Origin: Ceratotherium simum simum
Taxonomy: Eukaryota; Chordata; Mammalia; Perissodactyla; Rhinocerotidae
Reading direction: 5' to 3'
Assembly (NCBI RefSeq): GCF_000283155.1
Contig: NW_004454178.1
Span: forward strand, 7,228,088-7,292,087
Length of the DNA stretch: 64,000 nt
Shown: piece after piece, positions 56,070 through 64,000 of the stretch
Numbering within the stretch: position 1 is the stretch's first letter
Layout: every line of letters starts with the position of its first letter
Made by a program: the position numbers and the translations under genes
Notes under the pieces: generated by a model
Seen by the model: the letters and a program-made list of their open reading frames with translations, nothing else
Database searches by the model: none
What the model was told of the DNA's origin: nothing

Positions 56070-56235
56070 CCACAGGAAAGAGCCCTGTGCTAAGACTCAA
56101 GACACCCTAGGTTCTAGTTTTGGCTGTGTCTTGACCTTCCTATGGGACTGAATAGAATTTACTTGACTATTATGCTTCAATTTCCTCACCTGTAAATGGC
56201 AACCAAAATACTTAACCTAGTTACTTGACATGATT
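56070..56235 (+). mobile_element. MIR SINE
   Basis: 'aggaaagagccctgtgctaa', 'ggttctagttttggctgtgt', 'caatttcctcacctgtaaat' are forward MIR. Confidence 0.75.
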
Positions 56236-56489
56236 GTCTTAAGAATCAGGTATAGCAGCATCATGCACATTTTGAAAAAAATGCAAGAATAATTACAACT
56301 GAGAATGAGCTTGAACTGCAGGTAGAGAAAATTAAGTTAGAAAAGAAGATAAAACATCCCCCATAATGGAAGAAGAAAGTTTTTAGGGAAGGTGTAAATG
56401 ACTTTAAGAAATCAATATGAAACAATTTTGAGAATAGCAGAAAAAGAACTTAAACTAGGGGAATGGTTTGTAGGGGAAAAGGAGAACTT

Positions 56490-56600
56490 GAGATATGGAT
56501 GTGGGTCCTGACTCTACAAGCAAATTGCTGTTTGATCTGAGCGAGTGAGTTACTTCCCCTCCCTGGGCTTCAGTATCCCTCTTGTAGAACAAAGGGATTG
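56490..56600 (+). mobile_element. MIR SINE fragment
   Basis: 'gggtcctgactctacaagca', 'tgagttacttcccctccctg', 'ggcttcagtatccctcttgt' are forward MIR. Confidence 0.7.
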
Positions 56601-56714
56601 AATTTACTAAATTTTGCTAAAGCCTCTTTCCGAAATAGTCTGCTTCTGACCACCTTCAATCTTGTCGGAGTGCAGGGATCCGAAGGGCTTTAAGCACCTG
56701 TGCTGATGACCACA

Positions 56715-57645
56715 GCTGACAGATGGTCTCCAAGCACATCTGATTGCCAGGTGAACACTTTAATGTGGAAGTCCAATAGATGCCTCGAGCCTCCCACATT
56801 CATCCAAAGCATGATTATCTTCCCTCCCCAAACTTTTCCTCCTGCAGCCTTCCACCTCTCAGTAAAAAGGCAGCTATGCTGGGAGTCTGCCTTGATTCCT
56901 CGCATTCACACACAGCCTGAATCCCTCTGACAGCACTATCTGTCACCCTACCTTGAAAATACACTCCAAAGCTCACCCCTTACCTGCTGGTCCCTTAGTG
57001 TGAGCCTCCATCACCTCTCACCAGTACTGGGCTGACTGCCCACTCTTGCTCTCTTATCATCTAGCTTTCACACAGTAGTCAGGGTGAGCTCTTTATTCTT
57101 TCCTCCATTAAAAATCTTCCAATGACTTCTCATCACCTTTGGAATAAAATTGAACTCCTTGCTTTGGCCTGCCAAGATTTCTGACCTCATCTCTAACCCT
57201 CTCCTGACCTCCTGTCCACTTCCCAACTCAGCTGTAGCCACTTTGGCCGTTCTTCCACATACTGGGCTCCTTTTTGTCCCAGGGCCATGGTGCTTGCTGT
57301 TCCTTCTGCCTGGGAGACTCCTTTCAAATCTTCTCTGGCTCCTTGTGCCATTCAGGTCTTAGCTCAAATGTCTCTTCTTCAAGGGGGCTTGACTGTCCAC
57401 CTTTTCCATCTTTTTCCAGCTCCTAATCCATCCATCTCTTCCTCTCACGTTTGTTATTTCTTGTTAAAGCACTTAACACTCCTGGAAATTATTTTCTTAC
57501 TTGCTTACCAGTGTATTTTCTCTCTCTTTCCACTAGAATGTTAACTCCATAAGTGCAGGGACTTTTCCAGTCTTCTGTACAATGGTGTTCCCCTTGGCAT
57601 ATACAGTAAGCATTCAATAAATAGTAATTGAATGAACGGATGAAT
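56715..57645 (+). mobile_element. L2 LINE, about 0.93 kb of 3' region
   Basis: The most complete L2 in the window. In order: 'gcatgattatcttccctccc' (upstream region), 'tgccttgattcctcgcattc', 'ccatcacctctcaccagtac', 'aatcttccaatgacttctca', 'ggaataaaattgaactcctt', 'ctgttccttctgcctgggag', 'cattcaggtcttagctcaaa', ending in the classical terminus 'cattcaataaatagtaattg'. Frames inside are broken. Confidence 0.9.
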
Positions 57646-58299
57646 CAGCGAAGAGGAACTGACCACAGGTCCTCTGCAGAGACTGCTGCTGCCAGTGACC
57701 AACATTCTTCAGCAAACGGAGGAGAGCTGGAGACTTCGGTTTGATGGCAGAGGGTGAACCTGGGTCAACTTCCCCTAGCCCAGTGTGGTGGCACTTGAGC
57801 AAGGCGTGGGTCTCTGACATTGGAAGCCAGCTGTCTCTGTCCTGTGGCCCTGATCAGACCCTGGCACTCAGAGGTCTGTGCTGCCCCACCTTTTCTCTTT
57901 TTAGAAGGCACTTGGCTGGCCTCTCCGGGGGTATGTTTGGCTTCATCTTCAAGCCACTTGCTCTTACTGTTGAGAAATGACTAAGCAGATTCTCCATCTC
58001 CCAGTGGCCAGCTGCCAGCCTGCAAGGGTTGACACTGCCAGCTCAGACTGATTTGAGAGGACACGTCCTCCTTCTGAAAGAGCCCCCTTCTTTTGCTCTA
58101 TATTTAGAAAAAGCCCAAAGCAGATACCACCATCACTGCCTTTTTTGAAAGGGCCTTACTCACCTCCTCTTGATGGGGCTCTAGGCTGACCCTCACAAGG
58201 GAGAGGAATGCAGAAATTAGTATGATTCCTGCTTTCAGGGCTCAATGTCCAAGTCATGCTGGATGCTGCAAAATGACTGGTAGAGAATGTTCACATGGT
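57646..58299. other. Single-copy sequence, nothing recognised
   Basis: No gene or repeat call, apart from a possible weak L2 patch near 58200-58290. Confidence 0.45.
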
Positions 58300-58535
58300 G
58301 ACTTAATAATAATGACACCGTTTACTGCTTACTGAGTGCTTACTATCTACCAGGCATGGTGCTAACCTCTTCAGGTACGTTGGTTCATTTGATTCTCACA
58401 ATGATCTTAGGATGTAAGTGCTGTGACTTTATAGATAAGGAATTGCACATAAAGAAAGGTTACAGAACTTTCCCAAAGCACCATGGCTCATAAGTGGAGG
58501 GACTGCAGTTAAGTAAGCTCTGTTTCCAAATATGT
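58300..58535 (-). mobile_element. MIR SINE, nearly complete
   Basis: 'tactgagtgcttactatcta', 'ccaggcatggtgctaacctc', 'tttgattctcacaatgatct', 'gttacagaactttcccaaag' are inverted MIR. Confidence 0.88.
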
Positions 58536-58854
58536 GTGCTTGCTCATCTGGGCTGCGTGCCTCCACACCACTGCACAGGTCCTTCCTAAAGCTAAGCACA
58601 GTCGGAATGCAAAGGAAAACCCAAGTAATTTTTCCAAGTTTCTCTGCCACCATCCCCTTAGTTTACACCAGAAAGACCCCTGCCACGTTCAATGGGAGGT
58701 TAACAGATTTAATGTGGAAAATTGGTTTAGAAATGAACTAAATTTGGTAACTACTGGGTGTAAATAAAGTTAGAAGGGACTTTGCATAATGATAAATGTG
58801 TTGACATTGATTGCAAATCTTCAACAGAGGGATACATCATGTTGCCATTACTAA

Positions 58855-58945
58855 ATATAATTGACCAAGGAACACTTTTCTCCCCTAGGAGTATCTTGGG
58901 GTTCTAGAGTTCCATGGACACTCTAGAAATTGCAGAGCTCTACTA
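58855..58945. mobile_element. MER58-like hAT fragment
   Basis: 'ttgaccaaggaacacttttc', 'agtatcttggggttctagag', 'ttccatggacactctagaaa'. Confidence 0.5.
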
Positions 58946-59012
58946 ATATGCTCACTGACCTATAAAAGTGCTTGAGTATTCTTCTTTCCATCCCCACTTT
59001 CCTCATCTGAAA

Positions 59013-59137
59013 CCCATCCATCCACCCATCCATCCATCCATCCATCCATCCATCCATCCATCAGTCCACCCATCCATCCATCCATCCATCCATCCATCCA
59101 TCCATCCATCCATCCGTCCGTCCATCCTTCCATCCAT
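59013..59137. repeat. (ATCC)n microsatellite
   Basis: About 125 bases of ATCC units with ACCC, GTCC and TTCC variants, touching the 5' edge of the next MIR. Same motif as 11484-11640. Confidence 0.97.
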
Positions 59138-59305
59138 AGAACACCTACCATGTTCCAGGCACCATACAAAGTGTTTTCTCCTATGTCATCTTGTCCGTTC
59201 TCACCATAACCCCATCTTATAGATAAAGAAACAGAGAATTAGCAAAGCCACAAAGCTGGGCAGTGAGAAGGCTGACATTAAAAACCTAATTTCCCAATCC
59301 AGATG
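59138..59305 (-). mobile_element. MIR SINE
   Basis: 'accatgttccaggcaccata', 'atctaaatctt'-free core 'atagataaagaaacagagaa', 'gcaaagccacaaagctgggc' are inverted MIR. Confidence 0.8.
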
Positions 59306-59349
59306 TACTGATTTTCCTTCTATACTTCAGGGTTTCTTCCTTCAGTTGC

Positions 59350-59540
59350 TTATTCAAATTCTGGGCATTTGGAAAAATCTCAACTCAAACCCTGCTTCCT
59401 TCAGAAGGTCATGTGTCTCTTCCTCCCTATCTGCCCTGTGCGTAGTGATCTCTCCCTCTCCTTAACTTCCCTTAAACTCACCATCTCTACTGGAATTTGG
59501 CACCCACTTCATCAGATTGCTGGTTAAGGGGTGAGCAAGT
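59350..59540 (+). mobile_element. Weak L2 fragment
   Basis: 'ctcaactcaaaccctgcttc' 'cttcagaaggtcatg' resembles forward L2. Tentative. Confidence 0.4.
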
Positions 59541-59584
59541 GTGAGTGTGTGTGTGTGTCTTGGATCTCAAGTGGAGTTTAAGTC

Positions 59585-59775
59585 AAACACTTGGCACATA
59601 CCACGTCTTTAAATTAGCACATCAACCTTATGAGGGAGGTACCGTTAGACGCATTTTATAGGTGAAGAAACTGATGCACAGTGAGGTTCAGTCACTGAAC
59701 CTTTGACTTTGCCCAAAGTCACAAAGCAAGTTGGTGAGGAAGCCTGGCCACAGGACCCACATTTCTTCCCCTACT
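59585..59775 (-). mobile_element. MIR SINE
   Basis: 'ttataggtgaagaaactgat', 'gcccaaagtcacaaagcaag' are inverted MIR. Confidence 0.82.
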
Positions 59776-59799
59776 CTGTGCAGCCTCTACCTAGTTCAT

Positions 59800-59890
59800 C
59801 TTGTTTCATAGCTAGGGGAATTGAGGCCCAGAGATGGGAAGTGACTAATGTCAAACTACACAGCTTGTGAGTGGCAGTGCTAGGGCCACC
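59800..59890 (-). mobile_element. MIR fragment
   Basis: 'ggggaattgaggcccagaga', 'aactacacagcttgtgagtg' are a second inverted MIR core right after the previous one. Confidence 0.75.
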
Positions 59891-60364
59891 AGCAAAGCCT
59901 CAACACAGGAACATTTTCTCCCCAGCAGGCTGCCTCCACTGGTTTAATACTGTTCCCTCCATTGCTACCAGTCAGCTCCTGTTACCTGGATGCTGTGGAA
60001 ATTGTACCTTGTAGCTGCAGAGACAGCAGGAGTCTGGGAGCCTGCTCCCTGGGGACCAGCCAAGGAAGGTCAGCCTACTAGCCTGCAGACCCAGCACCTA
60101 AAATAAACCAGGCACCAAGCCCAAAAGAAACCACACAGCCTTCCAACAGTCCAAGGCCAGACGCAGCTTCAGACTCCCAGGTTCCCTTGGCAGAGTGCCG
60201 AGCACTGCACTTAGTGGCTGCTGCTTCTTCCTTTTATTTTAAAGAAAATGAGTTCCTGTCACTCTGGATCTAGAATTTTGGGCTGGCAGGAATTGAGGGA
60301 ACTAAGATCCAGGAGATCCTTGGAACATGATGGGGAAGGGGAAAAGAATTTTCTTCAGATTGTT
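59891..60364. other. Single-copy sequence, nothing recognised
   Basis: No gene or repeat call supported. Confidence 0.45.
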
Positions 60365-60535
60365 GCCTCCCAAATTTGAATGCTTATCAGAATCACTGAG
60401 AGAGCTTTTCAAAATGATCCAGGTTTCATCCCAGACCTACAGAATCAGGATCTCTGCGGATTGGGCCCGAGACTCTGTACTTGAACAAGTTCCCCAGGTG
60501 GGTCTATTCTGGTCCAGGTTTGTGAACCACCATTC
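60365..60535 (+). mobile_element. MER5-type hAT element
   Basis: 'gaatgcttatcagaatcact', 'ctacagaatcaggatctctg', 'caggtttgtgaaccaccatt' are in MER5A/B order. Confidence 0.78.
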
Positions 60536-62166
60536 CAAATAGGCTCCTTCCATTTGCTGGTCCACTTGATCTCCATCTCCCATTCTCAACTCTCACTCGG
60601 AGCACATTTTTTTTCACTCGTGAAATTTAAGTTCTAAATTGTCCATGTCCATAGCATTGTGGGTTGGTGAGATAAAAACACTTAGTAGGGTTTGTGTTAT
60701 TTTTATAGACGGGGATTTCAAGTTTTCCCTTTCAGTTGAAGTTTAGGAAGGCTCTTCTGCAAGAGGTGTGGGTCCCTGGGGGAGTCGGTTCTGAGGAAGT
60801 TTGTTGCCTAAGAAGCCTGTCACCAGGGTCCTTCCAAGGAAGTCTGTAGAAGTTAGAGGTTGCCAGGGCAACTGCAGCTGCCAGGAGACATGCCATCGTA
60901 TTTAAATTCCTTCAAACACCTTACCAACAGCTGGAAATACCTGTTTAAAGAGGAGGGTTTCTTTTCTTATCTAAGAAGAGATTGGAAAGTTACTTTCCTC
61001 TGGTTTAGAAAGAGTCAGGGGTTTGAGCTGGAAGTAGAGGTGACTTGCTTTCTTCTCCTGCCCAGGGTGAATAAAGAGGACTCAGATGGAAGGCAGACCT
61101 TCTTAGCTCATCAGAAGACCAGAGGAAACACGAATTAAAGCTCTTCCTTCAGTAAGCTGAAGCATGGATGCACTATCTAAGGGGAGAAAAGCTACCCTAG
61201 CCGTGGTGAGACCCTGGGTAGGTGTTGACATCAAGCTGATCTGAAGTCCTGGGCTGAAGTTCTAAATGTTTGTTCTCATTTGGGGAGGACGTGCTTCCAT
61301 TACAGGGGTTCTGGGGAGGTAGTTAGCAGTTTCTCAGTGAAACAAACATTGGCTTCCGTTCTGCACCTTCCCGCTGCATAGAGGACTCATGTCCTCAGCT
61401 GAACTCTCATCACAGTGTCAGGCATCGTGTTAGGTGCAGGGAAATAAAAATCCCTAAAACACAGTTTATACACACTAGAGTTGTTTGTCTAGAGGAAGCC
61501 CCTAACCAAAGTTGGCAAGGGGTTATAGTTTTGTTTGCTGACTAGGTTGTTGAGATTGACTGTGTCTGCCATGGGTGTGTGCTTGTGGGAGGGAGGGAGA
61601 GATGCCGTTGCTGTGTCTGGATCTAGATGAACCATACCATGATCTTGCTGCTCAAGGGAGCTGTGCATGCACTGCAGCCTGGCTCAGGGGAGACCTCCAA
61701 AGATAGTGCTGTTCATGCTGCCCCAAGATGGAGGAGGCATCCAGGGAGGCAAGATGGGGGAAGCAAGTCTGGACAAAGGGCCTGGCTGTTTCAGGGTAAG
61801 GCAACAGCTGTTCTGTGAACTCAGAGGAGTTTCCCTTTTTGTATCCTTCATCAGAGCCCTGGTGAGAGTGCTAGGCTTTAGCAATACATGAAGTGGACCA
61901 AGTTTTTCTTGGGGCTTCCCCTGTTTTGAACCCTTTGGCCCCTTTAGAAATTCCTACCCTAGGCCCCCTTTGTCTTTGGACAGGTCCCATTTTTCAGAGA
62001 GAAAAACTGTCAGACAAATAAATCATACCACTAAAGGTAACTTAAAGCACTTCTAAAAAGATGTCTATTTAAAAAAAACAGCTTGAAGAGAGAGCAATGC
62101 TTAACCCAAAACAACGAATGCTGGAGATTTAGACAACATTTACCTAACTGAGGAGATTCTTTAGGC
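60536..62166. other. Single-copy sequence, nothing recognised
   Basis: 1.6 kb without a confident repeat. Frames at 60860-61138 (92 codons) and 61627-61891 have no domain and no exon context. Confidence 0.5.
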
Positions 62167-62482
62167 CAGGGGTTGGGAAACTTTTTCTCTAAAGGGCCAG
62201 ATAGCAAATATTTTCAGCTTTGGAGGTCCTGTGGTCTCAGTGCAACTACTCAACTTTGCCGTTGTTCTGTAAAAGCAGTCAGAGATAATACCAGCTGTGA
62301 GTGGGAGTGGCTGTGTTTCCATAAAACTTTATGGATGCTGAAATTGGAATTTTACATATAATGAAATATTATTTTTCTTTGCATTTTTTTTTTCAACCAT
62401 TTAAAAATGTAAAAGAAATTCTCAGCTCGTGGGCTGTACACAAACAGGGTTTGGACCGTGGGCTGTAGCTGACTAACCCTTG
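62167..62482 (+). mobile_element. MER1A hAT-Charlie element, full length
   Basis: Starts 'caggggttgggaaacttttt', 'ctctaaagggccagatagca', passes 'gtttccataaaactttatgg' and 'aattctcagctcgtgggctg', ends 'agctgactaacccttg'. Opposite orientation to the 23592 copy. Confidence 0.88.
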
Positions 62483-62574
62483 CCATCCCATCACCTCTCT
62501 TATTACAATTGGAGATGAGATGCACCAGGTCTGGGTGAGGTCACTCTGTTTGGAGATTCTCTTTGTATACCCTG

Positions 62575-62705
62575 GTGATTCATCCATTTATTCAGTCAAA
62601 TACTTATTGGGGACCCATTATGTGCTCCTGTTCTGGGTACTAGGAATTCGGAAGTGAATAAGGCAAAGGGCCTGCCCCCAGGTAGCTTCCATTTCCCTGG
62701 CTGTG
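62575..62705 (-). mobile_element. L2 LINE 3' tip
   Basis: 'tcagtcaaatacttattggg', 'ctgttctgggtactaggaat', 'gcccccaggtagcttccatt' are inverted L2 terminus. Confidence 0.72.
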
Positions 62706-64000
62706 GCAGGAAGATTTAGGGCCTGGAGGTAAGGATTTGGGTTTTGGTCTCAGTCCTTGCTTCCCTGGACTGAGTTCTCTGTTAGTCACACTCTTGGGGG
62801 CCGCACACACTTGCAGTGCTGAGCCGAGGAAGCTGAGCACAGGTCCTCTAGCGATCAGCCACAGGGGAGCCGCGTGGCATGCTTGGAACTAATGCCCTGG
62901 GATAGCTTTAGCGTTCTGAATTTCCAATTAAAAAGTCCAGCCAAAAAATAAAAATGAATAAAATAACTTAAAACCCAAGACCTTTCGAGCTCAGTGTACT
63001 CTGGCAAAGCCTTCCAGTGGGATTCTGGGATGGTTTTCAAGAGCCGTCGCTTCTCTTGGACTTTCCCATGGCCTATTTCAAGACAACCACTGCTCTGCAG
63101 ATGTTCCCCCAGGACTGGATCATGGCGAAGGCCCATTGCAACAGCAGCTACCACTGCTGCCAGGGCCAAGAGGTCAGGGCTCATGTCCCCAGCTCAGCCC
63201 TCGTCCCCCAGCTCTCTCTATTCCCAGGCAGGTGATTGAGAAACTCTGAATTCCTCCTCTGAGACCAAGAAGTCCCCTCGATGATGCAGGGCAATAGATA
63301 TGGCTGCGTTAAGACAGAAGAGGGGCTACATAGTGTGTAGGAAATTGCTCCCAACCCATGGGACCTCACAATTTACAGGACATCTGCTCCACATCCAGCC
63401 CCTTTGCTGCGTGCTGTGAGGAGGGCTGGGGAATTGAGCCTGGAGAGAAGGCAACAGAAAGATGAGGGATGTGGTATGATCCCTGCTTCCAAGTTCCTTA
63501 TAATCTGACTAGATGGGAACTTACATGAAACAATTGGGGAATCCCAGACAGCAATGCCTTCATTCCCTTCTAAAACTCAAAGTGGCCTAGTCAGCAATGA
63601 GCCATGTGACCTCGATGTCCCCCAGGTTCTTGTGAAGACAGTGAGCAACTTCATTACATGACTACATGATTGCAAAAGATTTTTTTTAAGTTGTCAAAAT
63701 CTAAAGTTTGCAAAACCTGCCCTCTCCTTTTCTTGGCTCTCCCATTTTTTCTGCTTCAATCCCATCTCTCTTCTACTCCTCCTGCCTCTTCTACTCTGAT
63801 CTGGCTTGGAGATGTTCAGCATTTGCTCAAAGCTCATCTAGGAGTGCCATCTCAGGCCAGGTTCCCAGGAAACCAGGGCAGAGGCTGTGGAAATGATGAA
63901 GAAGAAAAGGGAGGTGGCCCATGGCCTGCCAAGTTTTCATTAGAATTCTCCTCTATCTACTGCCCTGCCCTCAGCCTGGTTTCTTTTAGTAACTCTGAAT
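62706..64000. other. Mostly single-copy sequence to window end
   Basis: Apart from the weak L2 piece nothing is recognised. Three opposed or overlapping frames at 62855-63239 have no family resemblance I can name. Confidence 0.45.
63395..63545 (-). mobile_element. Weak L2 fragment
   Basis: 'tgtggtatgatccctgcttc' 'caagttccttataatctgac' resembles inverted L2. Tentative. Confidence 0.5.

Overview
This window looks like ordinary nuclear DNA from a placental mammal, most probably a perissodactyl and most likely a horse-type genome (Equus). The strongest clue is six copies of a tRNA-derived SINE of the equine repetitive element (ERE) type. They have the characteristic head (gggctggcc...gtggc), a Pol III B-box (gttcggatcc) and the tail module (gttagctcagg). 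The background is pan-mammalian: L1, L2, MIR, MaLR/ERVL LTRs, hAT-Charlie (MER1, MER5, MER58-like) and Tigger (MER2-like) fossils. Rhinoceros and tapir share this SINE class, so the genus is inferred and not proven.

I find no functional protein-coding gene, no rRNA or tRNA gene and no CRISPR array. The many open frames of 60-180 codons are chance frames, simple-repeat translations or L1, ERVL and LTR debris. The one recognisable gene-derived object is a broken intronless retrocopy of the fatty-acid-binding protein FABP5 at about 41.44-42.13 kb (minus strand). The window is therefore best read as intergenic or deep-intronic sequence.

Layout. 0-12 kb: L1 and MaLR fragments, a G-rich single-copy block (5-5.5 kb), a MIR split by an ERE, a 1.1-kb L1 end, a MER2-type element and two more EREs. 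12-30 kb: MIR/L2-rich, with two MLT1 LTRs lying inside L2 sequence, two MER1 copies, one ERE and the second MER2-type copy. 30-41 kb: unassigned repeats, a MER5A, an MLT1 LTR splitting another repeat, long single-copy stretches including a CpG-rich block (34.64-35.06 kb), and a 5'-truncated L1 with a clear target-site duplication. 41-50 kb: the ERE/FABP5 retrocopy nest, MER5 copies, L2/MIR, a long pyrimidine microsatellite, and a decayed ERVL provirus remnant with its 3' LTR (48.6-50.0 kb). 50-64 kb: a second copy of the split unassigned repeat, an ERE with an expanded AAAT tail, a MIR-rich stretch, a near-kilobase L2 and a MER1A.

The content of interest is historical (nested insertions with readable target-site duplications) and possibly regulatory (G-quadruplex motifs, GATA sites, a CpG-rich unique block). 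I looked for a coherent novel system and did not find one. Repeat family names come from recognising consensus-like sequence by eye; boundaries are approximate unless a terminal repeat or target-site duplication fixes them.
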